DNA of 64,000 nucleotides from Streptomyces iconiensis (GTDB taxonomy: Bacteria > Actinomycetota > Actinomycetes > Streptomycetales > Streptomycetaceae), in contig NZ_JANCPR020000018.1 of NCBI RefSeq assembly GCF_028657195.3, forward strand, positions 111,135 through 175,134. Direction: 5' to 3'. Positions 33,457 through 43,109 of the stretch are shown piece by piece. Below the pieces are notes generated by a model. It did no database searches. It had not been told where the DNA came from and was given only the letters and a program-made list of their open reading frames with translations. The position numbers were made by a program, and so were the translations under genes. Each line of letters opens with the position of its first letter. Position 1 is the first letter of the stretch.

Positions 33457-36339
33457 GTGGCGGGCGAATCCCCCGACAGGTCGGAGCGGGAGAGGTCGTC
33501 GGGGGAGACGACGGAGGGCGGCGGCGTGGTTGCCCGTCCTGACGAGACGGCCGAAAACGAACGGCTGAAGGGTGCGGGCACCAGCGTCCCCGCCCCCGCA
33601 TCCCCCGCAGGCGACGAGACCAGCACCGGAACGGGTGACGAGACGGACGACAGGGCCGAAGGCCAGGAAGCGTCCTCGTCCCCTGACGACACCGGGCGCG
33701 AGAGCACCGGCACGTCCGGGACCACGAACACGGACGAGACGGCGGACACGGACGAGACGGCGGACACCGGAAAGACACCGGCCGCCGGCGGGAGCCCGGA
33801 TACGGGCGTGAGCACGGAAGCGGGCGGCGGCGAGGGCGGCACGGACGAGAAGGACGTACGTCTCAAGTCCGCTGTCGCCGCGTGGGTCGCGACCGAGGGC
33901 GACGGCGAGGCAGCGCCAGCGGGCGGCCCCGCCGAGGACGAGGACGCCGCCGGTACGGGGTCCAGGAGCGGCACCAAGGGCGCGGAGAGCGCCGGTGACG
34001 GCGCCGGGCAGGCCGGGGCGGGGGAGGCCGGGAGCGGCGCCTCTGCGAGCGATCTGCCGGTGCGCCGCCCGCAGCCGGCCAAGCAGTCGAAGCCGGCGAA
34101 GCAGGCGGCGCGGCCGAAGCGTGAGCAGGCGAGCCGGGCCGGCAGTGACGGTACGGCGGACAAGGCGCCCGGGGGCGACCCGCCGACGGCGATGTTCGGG
34201 ATCCTGCGCCCCGACGACGTGCGTACCGCCGAGGACAGTGACGAGGCGGCTGCCGAACGCGCCGAGCGGCTGACCGCGGCCTTCTTCGGCTCCTCCAAGG
34301 GTGAGCAGAAGAGCGGCGAGGACGCCGAGGACGCCGAAGGCGGCGAAGACACGGGCTCCGGCGGTACGCCGGCCCCCGAGGCGAAGGCGGGCACGGCCGA
34401 GGAGTCGGGTGCCAAGCCGGGCACGGCGGGCGAGCGGCCCGTCGACCAGCCCACCGCGACGTTCCGCACGAAGGGCGCCAAGGACACCAAGGGAGCCGGG
34501 GGCGTCGGGAGCGGGAGCAAGGACGCAAAGGGCGACAAGGCGGCAAACGGCTCCAAGGGGGCCGTCGACCAGCCCACCGCCGTTTTCCGCACCCCGGACG
34601 TCGCCAAGAGCGATCAGGCCGCCAAGGACGCCAAGGACGGACAGGACGAGAAGAGCGGGAAGGGCGAGAAGCCGCAGGGGGCGCAGAAGCCCGGGAAGGG
34701 CGACAAGCCGGACAGCGGCGCCACGTCGTCCCGGTCCGGCACGAAGCCCGGCATCACGTCCGGTGCGAAGTCCGAGGGCGCGTCCCAGGCCGCGTCCGAG
34801 GGCAAGGCCAAGGCCGACCCGCGTACGCGTGGCGAGGAGGAGTCCGAGGCGGAGCGGACCAGCCAGTTCATTCCGCTGAAGTCCACGGACGAGCCCCGTA
34901 CGCCCGCCAGGGCGCTGCCTCCGCAGGCGCCCAAGGCTCCGCCGGCGCCGCCCATGCCGCCGAAGGCGCCCCAGGCCGGTGCTGCGGCCGGTGCCATGCC
35001 GCCGGCAGCGGAGGCCGAGGGGCACGCGGCGCCGGAGATGACCCGGCAGCAGCCGATGCCCGATCCGCCGCCGCTCGACCTGCTGGCGCAGCTCACCAAC
35101 ACCCCGCCCCCGGCCGAGACGCCGCTGCGCACCATCAGGCGGCGCATCAAGGTCTGGACGCCACTGGTGCTGCTGCTCGCCGTGGTGTTCGTCGTCGTCC
35201 AGGCCGTGCGCCCGCTTCCGGCGCCCGAGCTGGCGATGACGGCGTCGAGCACGTACGCGTTCAAGGGCGCTGAGCCGTCCGTGCCGTGGCCGTCCGAGGG
35301 CCAAGCCGTGCTGGAGGTGGACGGGCTGGGCTCGCTCGGCTCGTACGGCAAGCAGAAGCCGGTGCCGATCGCGAGCGTCGCGAAGGTGATGACCGCATAC
35401 GTCATCCTCCGCGACCACCCGGTCAAGAAGGGCAGCAAGGGCGCGAAGATCCCGGTCGATCAGAAGGCCGAGGACGAGGCAGGACTCAGCGCGCAGAACG
35501 AGTCGACCGTCAAGGTCAAGGCGGGCCAGAAAATCACCCAGCGCGAGGCGATGGACGCGATAATGATCGCGTCCGCGAACAACGTGGCGCGACTGCTGGC
35601 ACGTTGGGACGCGGGGTCGGAGAAGGCGTTCGTCAAGAAGATGAACGACGCGGCCAAGGACCTCGGCATGACCAACTCCAAGTACACCGACCCCAGCGGG
35701 CTGAAGGCCGAGACCGTGAGCACGGCGGCCGATCAGGTCAAGCTGGGCAAGAAGGTCATGGAGCTGCCGCTGTTCCGCGAGGTCGTGCGGCAGCCGCAGT
35801 ACGAGGACGGCAACGGCAAGACCCAGCCCAACTGGAACAAGCTCGTCCCGCTCGACGGTGTCGTCGGCATCAAGACCGGTACGACGACAAAGGCGGGCGG
35901 CAACCTGCTGTTCGCGGCCGAGAAGAAGATCGGCGGCACCAAGCAGCTGATCGTCGGGGCTGTTCTGGGGCAGTACAAGCCGTCGATCCTGGACACCGTT
36001 CTCGCCGAGAGCAAGAAGCTGATCGATTCGGCGCAGGACGCCATGGCGACGCGCAAGGTAGTCAAGAAGGGCGATGTCGTCGGCTACGTCGACGACCAGC
36101 TCGGCGGCAAGACCCCCGTCGTGGCGACCAAGGACGTCACGGCCGTCGGCTGGCCGGGCCTGAAGGTCAAGCTCGGTCTCACCGACAAGGGCACGTCCAT
36201 TCCGCACGACGCGAAGCCCGGTACCAAGGTCGGCACCCTGACCGCGGGAGACGGGCCGGGACAGGTGAAGGTCCCGGTGACCCTTCAGAAGTCCATGACG
36301 GAGCCGGGCTTCGGCTCCAAGCTGACGCGCGTGGGCTGA
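33457..36339 (+). CDS. D-alanyl-D-alanine carboxypeptidase with long disordered N-terminus
   Basis: This 960-residue S11 peptidase trims the terminal D-Ala of peptidoglycan. The first ~560 residues are a cytoplasmic, highly charged, low-complexity tail. A single membrane helix follows (about 567-585, LVLLLAVVFVVV). The extracellular catalytic domain has Ser640-x-x-Lys643 (ASVAK), Ser706-Ala-Asn708 and Lys806-Thr-Gly. The tail repeats a phospho-acceptor-like motif: PPTAMF (about 241), DQPTATF (329), DQPTAVF (370) and ERTSQF (467). GTG 33457 has AGGAGG five bases upstream; ATG 33421 is an alternative start. The tail is far longer than in typical family members. Confidence 0.92.
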   Translation: MAGESPDRSERERSSGETTEGGGVVARPDETAENERLKGAGTSVPAPASPAGDETSTGTGDETDDRAEGQEASSSPDDTGRESTGTSGTTNTDETADTDETADTGKTPAAGGSPDTGVSTEAGGGEGGTDEKDVRLKSAVAAWVATEGDGEAAPAGGPAEDEDAAGTGSRSGTKGAESAGDGAGQAGAGEAGSGASASDLPVRRPQPAKQSKPAKQAARPKREQASRAGSDGTADKAPGGDPPTAMFGILRPDDVRTAEDSDEAAAERAERLTAAFFGSSKGEQKSGEDAEDAEGGEDTGSGGTPAPEAKAGTAEESGAKPGTAGERPVDQPTATFRTKGAKDTKGAGGVGSGSKDAKGDKAANGSKGAVDQPTAVFRTPDVAKSDQAAKDAKDGQDEKSGKGEKPQGAQKPGKGDKPDSGATSSRSGTKPGITSGAKSEGASQAASEGKAKADPRTRGEEESEAERTSQFIPLKSTDEPRTPARALPPQAPKAPPAPPMPPKAPQAGAAAGAMPPAAEAEGHAAPEMTRQQPMPDPPPLDLLAQLTNTPPPAETPLRTIRRRIKVWTPLVLLLAVVFVVVQAVRPLPAPELAMTASSTYAFKGAEPSVPWPSEGQAVLEVDGLGSLGSYGKQKPVPIASVAKVMTAYVILRDHPVKKGSKGAKIPVDQKAEDEAGLSAQNESTVKVKAGQKITQREAMDAIMIASANNVARLLARWDAGSEKAFVKKMNDAAKDLGMTNSKYTDPSGLKAETVSTAADQVKLGKKVMELPLFREVVRQPQYEDGNGKTQPNWNKLVPLDGVVGIKTGTTTKAGGNLLFAAEKKIGGTKQLIVGAVLGQYKPSILDTVLAESKKLIDSAQDAMATRKVVKKGDVVGYVDDQLGGKTPVVATKDVTAVGWPGLKVKLGLTDKGTSIPHDAKPGTKVGTLTAGDGPGQVKVPVTLQKSMTEPGFGSKLTRVG

Positions 36340-36349
36340 CGGACGGCAC

Positions 36350-36387
36350 TCTCCGCCGCGACGGCAACCACCTCGTCGCGGCGGAGA
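36350..36387 (+). terminator. Terminator of carboxypeptidase gene
   Basis: Perfect 13-base arms tctccgccgcgac and gtcgcggcggaga with a 12-base loop, 11 bases after the stop codon. Confidence 0.75.
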
Positions 36388-36496
36388 AACCGGCGCCATT
36401 CCGGCGCCACCGGTGCCCACGGCTCGTACGGCGGGGCCGGTCGGGTAACGTCTGGCGGATCTGAGCCGAGCTGTACGGGGACGGGGAGAGAGCGCA

Positions 36497-38410
36497 GTGG
36501 CCACTGTGCACCCACCGCAGACGCCGGCGTCGTATGTCGATGCCGACGCCAGTGCGGGTGACATAACGGGGACATCGGGCGGGCCGGAAGCACCGGCAGC
36601 CGACGGGTCCCTCCCCGGACCGCGCCCGGAAACGGACGGCCGGACCGCCGGGGCCCGCTGGGCCCGGCACAAGCGCACCCTTCTCGTCGCGGTCGCCGCC
36701 ATGGTGGCCGCGACGGTGTTGCATCTGGTGTGGCTCCGCTTCTTCGCGAGCAGCGGCGGCGACCTCGCGGCGCAGGACGCCTGGGCCGAGTTCGCGGGCC
36801 AGCACCCGGGTTCGGCGTACAACCTCGCCTGGTACGGGGGGCTGCACCCCGTCTCCTACAGCGTCATCTCGCCGTACCTCATGGCGGTCATCGGGGTGCG
36901 CACGACGCTGATCCTCTCCGGCGTGCTGTCGTCAGGGCTGCTCGCGCTGCTGCTCGTGCGGATGGTGCCCAAGCCGCTGGTGCCCGCGCTGTGGGGCGCG
37001 TTCGCGTTCGCGTGCAACGCCGCCTCGGGCCGGGTCACGTTCGCGCTGGGCATGCTGTTCGGGCTCGGGGCCGTCACCGCCGTATGGATGTGGCCGGCGC
37101 GCTGGCGGGGCCGTGGCGCGGGGCGCGGACCGCGGTACGTACGTGCGGCGCTCGTGATAGCGCTGTCCGCGCTGGCGACATCGGCAAGCCCCGTGGCGGG
37201 ACTGTTCCTTGAGGTCGTCGCCGCCTCGCTGTTCCTGGCACGACGGCACGCCGCCGGCTTTGCGCTGGCGGTGCCGCCGCCCGTCGTCGTGGCGTGCGCC
37301 GCGCTGCTCTTCCCCTTCCAGGGCAACATGCCGATGCCGTTCGTCTCGGTGGCGTTCCCGCTGCTCGGCGCCGTGGCCGTCGCGCTGCTCGTGCCCAAGT
37401 CGTGGGTCGCCGTACGCGTCGGCGCCGCCGTCTACGCGCTGGGGATCGTGCTCACCTGGACGATCCCCTCCCAGGTGGGCTCGAACGTGGAGCGGCTCGG
37501 GCTGCTGTTCGGCGGGGTGGCGCTGCTCGCCGCAGCTCCGGTCGTGGTGGGGAACGGGCGGCGTGCCTGGCGCTCCCGCAAGGGGGCCGCGATGATCGTC
37601 GCGTTGATCCTGACCTGCGGCTGGCAGATCGCCAAGCCCACCTGGGACATCGTGCACACGACCCCCGAGACGGCCTGGGCCCGCGAGATGGCGCCGCTGG
37701 TCGAGCAGTTGAAGAGGCTGGACGCCGACCGCGCCCGGGTCGAGGTCGTGCCCGTCAACAGTCACCGGGAGGCGTCGGCGCTCGCGCCCTACGTCAACCT
37801 CGCGCGGGGCTGGAACCGTCAGGCCGACCTGGAACGCAACCCGCTCTTCTACGAGAAGAAACTGACCCCCGAGCGCTACCACGCGTGGCTGCGTCGCTGG
37901 GCCGTGCACTATGTCGTGCTGCCGGCCGACCCTCCTGACCTGGCGGGTGGCGTCGCCGAGGCGCGTCTCGTACGCGACGGGCAGCCGTATCTGGACGAGA
38001 TCTGGTCCAACGACAGCTGGCGCGTCTTCCGCGTCGCCGACCCCGTCCAGATGGCCGAGCCGCCCGCCACGGTCAAGCGCGCGGACGCCGAAGGCGTCAC
38101 CGTGCGCGTACGGGAGCCTGGCCCCGTGCTCGTACGGGTGCCGTGGTCTCCGTGGCTCGGCCTGGTGGACAAGAAGGGCGAGCGGATCGAGCCGCCCGAC
38201 CACGAGGACGAGAACCGCAACGGCTGCCTGAGCGAGGCGACCCCCAGCTTCGGCGGCCCGCCGCCCGAGGGCAAGGAGGAGCCGGTGCTGGACACCTGGA
38301 CCGTCCTGGACGCGCCGCGCGCCGGCACGTACCGCATCGCGGCGCCCTACAAGCTCCCGCGCGGAACGCCGTGCCCCGACGGGCAGGAGAGCCGGGACAC
38401 GGCCGACTGA
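36497..38410 (+). CDS. Large polytopic membrane protein (MFS-like/glycosyltransferase-like)
   Basis: A 637-residue membrane protein. A disordered cytoplasmic N-terminus is followed by about ten hydrophobic segments from residue 58 (TLLVAVAAMVAATVLHLVW) to about 400, and a 230-residue soluble C-terminal domain. The loop after the first helix (AQDAWAEFAGQHPGSAYNLAWYGG) resembles the first extracellular loop of lipid-linked-sugar glycosyltransferases, though such proteins are often annotated as MFS transporters. GTG at 36497 has GGGGAGAG upstream. It follows the carboxypeptidase, separated by a terminator, so a cell-envelope role is plausible. Confidence 0.75.
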   Translation: MATVHPPQTPASYVDADASAGDITGTSGGPEAPAADGSLPGPRPETDGRTAGARWARHKRTLLVAVAAMVAATVLHLVWLRFFASSGGDLAAQDAWAEFAGQHPGSAYNLAWYGGLHPVSYSVISPYLMAVIGVRTTLILSGVLSSGLLALLLVRMVPKPLVPALWGAFAFACNAASGRVTFALGMLFGLGAVTAVWMWPARWRGRGAGRGPRYVRAALVIALSALATSASPVAGLFLEVVAASLFLARRHAAGFALAVPPPVVVACAALLFPFQGNMPMPFVSVAFPLLGAVAVALLVPKSWVAVRVGAAVYALGIVLTWTIPSQVGSNVERLGLLFGGVALLAAAPVVVGNGRRAWRSRKGAAMIVALILTCGWQIAKPTWDIVHTTPETAWAREMAPLVEQLKRLDADRARVEVVPVNSHREASALAPYVNLARGWNRQADLERNPLFYEKKLTPERYHAWLRRWAVHYVVLPADPPDLAGGVAEARLVRDGQPYLDEIWSNDSWRVFRVADPVQMAEPPATVKRADAEGVTVRVREPGPVLVRVPWSPWLGLVDKKGERIEPPDHEDENRNGCLSEATPSFGGPPPEGKEEPVLDTWTVLDAPRAGTYRIAAPYKLPRGTPCPDGQESRDTAD

Positions 38411-38426
38411 GAGGCGTGCGCGCCCG

Positions 38427-38822
38427 CTACGGCTGACGTCCGTCCGCGCCGTAGTGGCGAGTGATGATCTCCAGCACATGGCCGTCGGGGTCCAGCCAGT
38501 AGACGCCACGACCGCCGTCGTTGTGGTTGATCTCGCCGACGCGTTCACGGTAGGGGTCCGCGTAGTAGGTGATGCCCGCGGCCTTGATGCGGCCGAAGAC
38601 GGCGTCGAACTCCTCCTCGGACACCAGGAACGCGTAGTGCTGCGACACGACCGGCTCGTCCCCGGCGTCCGCGTAGTCCAGCGCGACGTCGTTCCCCATG
38701 ACCACGGGGAGGAACGGGCCGAACTGAGGCTGCACCTCCAGGCCCAGCAGGTCCGCAAGGAAGTGGGCCGAGTGCTTCTTGTCGCTCGCGTGCACGATGG
38801 TGTGGTTGAGCTGGACCGACAT
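38427..38822 (-). CDS. VOC-family (glyoxalase-like) protein
   Basis: A 131-residue vicinal-oxygen-chelate protein with the two-module fold: LNHTIVHASDKKHSAHFLADLLGLE, HYAFLVSEEEFDAVF, GRGVYWLDPDGHVLEIIT. The metal ligands appear intact (His7, His64, Glu near the C-terminus). It could be a glyoxalase, a dioxygenase or a resistance protein. It converges on the membrane-protein gene with 16 bases between the stops. Confidence 0.9.
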   Translation of the reverse strand: MSVQLNHTIVHASDKKHSAHFLADLLGLEVQPQFGPFLPVVMGNDVALDYADAGDEPVVSQHYAFLVSEEEFDAVFGRIKAAGITYYADPYRERVGEINHNDGGRGVYWLDPDGHVLEIITRHYGADGRQP

Positions 38823-39011
38823 GACCGTGTCTCCTCTGGCTCGTCGCCGCCGCCCTTTCCGGGCCGTTCACCCTTTCCAACTCCCTTGAGCGGCCGGGAA
38901 TTTCGCCGGACCGGTCGGTCCTTGGGCGTAGGTCCCCGGTCGGGGACGGGGAAGAGGGGTGCGGGCACATGCCGAGGGCTCACGCTGCCCACCGCGCGCC
39001 GGCCCGGCAGG

Positions 39012-39638
39012 TCAGGCCAGTCGGCGGACCACGCGGCGCAGTTGCTCGGCGTAGTGCTCCTGGAACTCGGCCGACTCCGGGTCGAGACCGAAGATCGCAC
39101 GGACGGTGTGCGGCATGACGACGGGGCCGACGACCGCGCCGGTGAGCAGGAGCAGCATGGCCGCGGGGTCGAGGTCGTCGCCGATCTCGCCTGCCGACTG
39201 GCGGCGCCGGAGGTCCGAGAGGTCTTCGCGTTCCTGTTCCGGCGCGGTGCCCGTCAGTCCCGCCCAGACGTTCAGCCGGGGGCCGCGCGGATCGTCGAGC
39301 GCGGCGCGCAGGTAGCGGACCATCAGCTCGTCGAGCGGCACCTCGGGGTCGTTGAAGGCTTTTTCGCGCTCCAGCCACTGCCGGCTGAGCGCGTTCCACA
39401 GGCCCTCCTTGCCGCCGAAGTAGTACGCGATCAGTTGCTTGTTCAGGCCGGCCCTGTCCGCGATGTCCTGGACGCGCGCTCCCGCGAACCCCTTAGCGGC
39501 GAACTCGTCGTTGGCCGCCTCCAGCAGCAGGCGGCGGGAGCGCTCGGCGTCGAGCTTGCGCGTCCCGGGTGCGGGGGCGCGGCGCGGGGTGCGCGCCGCG
39601 TCGGCTGGTTCGGGCCGGGGAGCGGGGGAGTCGGTCAC
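39012..39638 (-). CDS. TetR-family regulator
   Basis: A 208-residue TetR regulator. The HTH is LLLEAANDEFAAKGFAGARVQDIADRAGLNKQLIAYYFGGKEGLWN, written here in parts: a scaffold helix LLLEAANDEFAAKGF, recognition region VQDIADRAGLNKQLIAYYF, and a tail GGKEGLW. A disordered Pro/Arg N-terminus precedes it. It diverges from the NmrA-like gene, with a 9-base-arm palindrome between them that it probably binds. Confidence 0.92.
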   Translation of the reverse strand: MTDSPAPRPEPADAARTPRRAPAPGTRKLDAERSRRLLLEAANDEFAAKGFAGARVQDIADRAGLNKQLIAYYFGGKEGLWNALSRQWLEREKAFNDPEVPLDELMVRYLRAALDDPRGPRLNVWAGLTGTAPEQEREDLSDLRRRQSAGEIGDDLDPAAMLLLLTGAVVGPVVMPHTVRAIFGLDPESAEFQEHYAEQLRRVVRRLA

Positions 39639-39690
39639 GGGGGCCAGCGTAACCGGGTGCGGACCGGTTCATCCATCTTTCTGTTTGACA

Positions 39691-39712
39691 AGTTCAACCG
39701 TTTGGTTGAACT
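39691..39712. promoter_or_regulatory. Palindrome AGTTCAACC-N4-GGTTGAACT
   Basis: Perfect nine-base arms with a four-base spacer in the TetR/NmrA divergent promoter, 43 bases before the NmrA-like start. It is a likely autoregulatory TetR operator, distinct from the CTGACG family. Confidence 0.75.
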
Positions 39713-39754
39713 ATCGGCAGGGACAGAGAAAGACACGTACAGAGGGGGATTCGC

Positions 39755-40600
39755 ATGATTCTGGTGACCGGAGCGACCGGGAACGTAGGGCGCCCGCTGG
39801 TCGCTGAGCTGGCCGCTTCCGATGTCAAGGTCAGGGCTCTGACCAGGGACCCGTCGACCGCGCTGCTGCCCGCAGGTGTCGAGGCGGCCCGCACGGACGA
39901 ACTGGGCGCGGCACTCGAAGGAGTGGAGGCGGTGTTCCTGAACCCGGCCGTCTTCTGGGACGGCCCCGCCGAACTGCTGCGGCTCGCCGCCGAACGGGGC
40001 GTGCGCCGGGTGGTCACGATGTCCTCGTCCTCCGTCGTACGGGCCGACGTGGCCTCCGACAGCCCCATCGTGATCCACCACCGCGAGCTGGAGGCCGAGG
40101 TGGAGACCGCCTGCACGGAGAGCGGCATGCGCTGGACGCATCTGCGCCCCGACGTCTTCGCGACCAACACCCTCGGCTGGGCGCCCCAGGTCCGCGAGAG
40201 CGGCGTCGTGCGCACCGCCTACGCGCAGGCGCACTCCGCGCCCGTGCACGAGGCCGACATCGCCGCCGTCGCCGCGCTGGCCCTCACGGAGGCGGCCGGG
40301 CTCGACGGCGCGGGGCCGGTGCTGACGGGGCCCGAGTCCGTCACCCAGGCCGAGCAGGCCCGCCTCATCGGCGAGGCCGTGGGCAAGCCGGTCTCCTTCG
40401 AGGAGATCTCACGCGAGGAAGCACAGGCCGCGCTCGTCGCCCAGGGAGCGCCGGGCGGCGTCGCCGACACCCTGCTCGACATGGCCGCACAGGGCGTCGG
40501 CACGCCTGCCGAGGTCTCTCCCGCCGTGGAACGCCTCACCGGCCGCCCTGCCCCCTCGTATGCCGCCTGGGCCCGCGACCACGCGGACGACTTCCGCTGA
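39755..40600 (+). CDS. NmrA-like NAD(P)-binding protein
   Basis: A 281-residue atypical SDR with the TGATGNVGRPLV nucleotide loop at the N-terminus, RVVTMSSSSV in place of a Ser-Tyr-Lys active site, and a late VTQAEQARLIGEAVG helix. The group includes NmrA/QOR2-type sensors and quinone reductases. ATG at 39755 has GAGGGGG upstream. Induction is probably relieved when the divergent TetR binds a ligand. Confidence 0.9.
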   Translation: MILVTGATGNVGRPLVAELAASDVKVRALTRDPSTALLPAGVEAARTDELGAALEGVEAVFLNPAVFWDGPAELLRLAAERGVRRVVTMSSSSVVRADVASDSPIVIHHRELEAEVETACTESGMRWTHLRPDVFATNTLGWAPQVRESGVVRTAYAQAHSAPVHEADIAAVAALALTEAAGLDGAGPVLTGPESVTQAEQARLIGEAVGKPVSFEEISREEAQAALVAQGAPGGVADTLLDMAAQGVGTPAEVSPAVERLTGRPAPSYAAWARDHADDFR

Positions 40601-40819
40601 CGGGCGACCTGAGCGAGACGGGTACGTGCTCGGGGGCATGTGTGCGGGGGTGGGGGGTGCGGGGGCACGTGCCTCAGGGAACGTACGCGGGGGAACGTGA
40701 CCGGGGGAACGTGAGTCGTACGCCGTCGCTGTGGCATCGCAGCGGCGGCGTACGGCTGTTCCTCGATGAATGCCTTACCGGAAGGTGAAGGCTCTACAGG
40801 GAGAAGGCTCTACCGGAAG

Positions 40820-40837
40820 GTCTCCCTACCGGGAGAC
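40820..40837. terminator. Short hairpin at FMO stop
   Basis: Arms gtctccc and gggagac (perfect, four-base loop) overlap the monooxygenase TAG at 40826-40828. It lies between convergent genes, so it may terminate either. Duplicated words taccggaaggt and gaaggctctac flank it. Confidence 0.5.
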
Positions 40838-42091
40838 GGATCGCCCCTGTGCACGGGGCGTGCGGGATGCGTCGCCCGCCGCGCGGAGTTCGGCCAGTTC
40901 CGTCGGTTTGCCCGTCACCGCACCCGCCACCAGGCGGTCCACACCGGGCACCCGCGCGGCACGCATCGCGGCCCTCCGTGCCCACAGGCGGGTACGGCTC
41001 TCCGGCAGGAACCAGCGCGTTCCCTGGCGTGCCACTTGCTGCTTCTCCTCCACGACCGGCCGCCACACCTGCTCGTAGCGCGCGAGCGCGCCGTCCAGGC
41101 CGTGTTCCTCCGCTGCTGCTCCCTGCGCCACTTGCCCTTCCATGGTGCCTATTTGGTCGGCGAGTACGTAGGCGCCCGCGATGCCGAGCGAGGCGCCCTG
41201 GCCGGCCAGGAGCGAGACCGCGTAACAGGCGTCGCCCAGGAGCACGGTCCTGCCCCGGCTCCAGCGGGGCAGCCGGGTCTGTGCGACCTGGTCGTAGTAG
41301 ATCTCGGAGTGCGGCGGGCACGCGGCGAGCGCACTCGGGGCCACCCAGCCCAGGGAGCCGTACTCCTCCCGTACGGCGGCCCGCGCGTCTTCGGGAAGTG
41401 GCGCTCCATGGGTGCGTGTGCGGTGCACGGCGAACGCGGCGACCCGGCCGTCGCGCAGCCCGTAGAAGCCCATTTGCCGCCCCACGGTGTCCGTGAGACA
41501 GAAGCGGCCCGCGACCGCTTCGCGCACCACAGGGTCGTCGAAGACGAACGCGGCGGTATGGAAGCCCAATTGGCGCACGTAGTGACTCTCCTCGCCGAAG
41601 ACGAGTGCGCGCACGGTGGAGTGGATGCCGTCTGCGCCCACCAGGAGGTCGGCCGCTACGGTGCTGCCGTCGGTGAGCGCGACGCGTACGCCGTCCGGCT
41701 CGTCCTCGACGGCGGCGACACTCGTGCCGTAACGGATGGCAACGCTCTCGGGAAGGTGCTCGCGCAGGGCGAGTTCGATGTCGGGCCGCATGATGCTCAG
41801 CAACTTGCCGCCGAGGAGCCCCGCGAACTGCCCGTAGTCGATACTGGCCCGCTGCCGTCCGTCGGTGTCCACGAACGAGGCGCCGCTGAGCGTGTAGCCC
41901 AGTTCCCTGAAGCGGGGCAGGACGCCCATCGCCTCGGCCGCCTCGTAGCCGGCACCGAAGAAGTCGATCATGTACCCCTGTGGACGCGGTCCCGGCGCCT
42001 TCTCCACCATGTCGACGTCCCAGCCCAGCCTCCCCAACTGGTGTGCCAGCGCGAGCCCTGCGATACCCGCTCCACAGATCACGGCCTTCAT
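40826..42091 (-). CDS. FAD-dependent monooxygenase
   Basis: A 421-residue PHBH-type flavoprotein hydroxylase: FAD-binding GAGIAGLALAHQLGRLGW, the DG motif LLVGADGIHSTVRALVF, and GRTVLLGDACYAVSLLAGQG (GD motif). It hydroxylates aromatic or polyketide-like substrates using NAD(P)H, as do many resistance enzymes. ATG at 42091 has GGAGGTGA upstream. The TetR gene lies 132 bases upstream on the same strand and is the likely regulator. Confidence 0.9.
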   Translation of the reverse strand: MKAVICGAGIAGLALAHQLGRLGWDVDMVEKAPGPRPQGYMIDFFGAGYEAAEAMGVLPRFRELGYTLSGASFVDTDGRQRASIDYGQFAGLLGGKLLSIMRPDIELALREHLPESVAIRYGTSVAAVEDEPDGVRVALTDGSTVAADLLVGADGIHSTVRALVFGEESHYVRQLGFHTAAFVFDDPVVREAVAGRFCLTDTVGRQMGFYGLRDGRVAAFAVHRTRTHGAPLPEDARAAVREEYGSLGWVAPSALAACPPHSEIYYDQVAQTRLPRWSRGRTVLLGDACYAVSLLAGQGASLGIAGAYVLADQIGTMEGQVAQGAAAEEHGLDGALARYEQVWRPVVEEKQQVARQGTRWFLPESRTRLWARRAAMRAARVPGVDRLVAGAVTGKPTELAELRAAGDASRTPRAQGRSVSR

Positions 42092-42223
42092 ATGGGTCAC
42101 CTCCTGTGCGTGTCGGTCCCTCTCGCCGCCGGCCTGGCGGTCGGTCCGGCCGTCGGCCCGTCGGCCCGTCGGTCCGGCCGTCGGCCTCTGTCGTCGGCGC
42201 CTGTCGTCGGCCCCGGGGCCGCT

Positions 42224-42826
42224 CTAGGAGCCGCCCTCGGCGTCCCCCGTGCTGTCCGTACGGGAGAGCAGCCGCCGTAGCACCGGGGCAGTGCCCGCCG
42301 AGGTGAGACCCGGGTGGACGGGGCGGTGCAGCATCAGCCCGTCCAGTGCGGCCAGCAGCACGGCCGCGGTCTCCTCCGGGTCGGCCACCACCCCGTCCCG
42401 GCGCAGCCGCCCCGCGACGCTGTCCCTGATCCGCGCCAGGACCACCTCCAGGTCCCGCCGCAGTGCCTCGTCCCGGCTGGCCGCCAAGTAGGTCTCCGTG
42501 AACAGCAGCGAGGTCGTGTCACGCCCCGTGTAGGCGTCCAGCGCACCGAGTGCGCCGTCGAGTGCCTCCTGCACCGTCGGCGCCGTCTCCAGGAGCCCCG
42601 TCAACTCGTCCACGAGGCCCTTCACGGCACCGAGCGCGGCCTCGGCGAGCAGGGCCTTGAGTGAGGCGAAGTGGTAGTGCACAAGGCCGGGTCCGACCTC
42701 GGCGCGCTCGGCGAGCGCCCGGGTGCTGACGGCCGACCAGCCGCGCTCGGCGATCAGTTCGGCGCCGGCGCGCAGCAGCCGGTGACGCACCTCGCGCCCC
42801 CTGTCCGCCGCTGTAAGGGCTGCCAT
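42224..42826 (-). CDS. TetR-family regulator
   Basis: A 200-residue TetR regulator (RHRLLRAGAELIAERGWSAV, TRALAERAEVGPGLVHYHF). The ATG at 42826 fits family starts; the open frame upstream reads through a 21-base repeat and is not used. It is followed on the same strand by the FAD monooxygenase; in between lies a ctgtcgtcggc/ccgtcggccc repeat patch (42125-42223). Confidence 0.9.
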   Translation of the reverse strand: MAALTAADRGREVRHRLLRAGAELIAERGWSAVSTRALAERAEVGPGLVHYHFASLKALLAEAALGAVKGLVDELTGLLETAPTVQEALDGALGALDAYTGRDTTSLLFTETYLAASRDEALRRDLEVVLARIRDSVAGRLRRDGVVADPEETAAVLLAALDGLMLHRPVHPGLTSAGTAPVLRRLLSRTDSTGDAEGGS

Positions 42827-42969
42827 GTGACGTCTCCCGTGTCTCGTCGGGCCTGGGGCACCTGTCCTGATGCCTGTCCTGTATGTGCGCCTTGGTGCCT
42901 GGTTGTTCGGGTGTCTGCCTTGGGCGCCCGTCTTGGGCAACTGCTCAATCCATCTGCCCAAAGGGTAAC

Positions 42970-43032
42970 CCATCGCGATCCGCGCGGTCTCCATCGCGAT
43001 CCGCGCGGTCTCCAACGTGTTCCGCGCGGTCT
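42970..43032. repeat. 21-bp tandem repeat (three copies)
   Basis: Copies of a 21-base unit, ccatcgcgatccgcgcggtc plus t, start at 42970 and 42991 (identical), with a third degraded copy at 43012. The unit length is a multiple of three, so it leaves the overlapping minus-strand frame open, but coding is not supported. It lies upstream of the TetR gene. Confidence 0.75.
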
Positions 43033-43109
43033 TCAATGGGTGGCGTGGCACAGGGGAAAGCGCGTGCGAGGGCGGCTCAGGGAGACTGTGGTCCGGCCCC
43101 CCGGTGTCG

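Noticed and set aside
42224..43051. Longer TetR start through the 21-bp repeats
   Set aside because: TetR family length and HTH position fit the ATG at 42826; the extension has no ribosome site.
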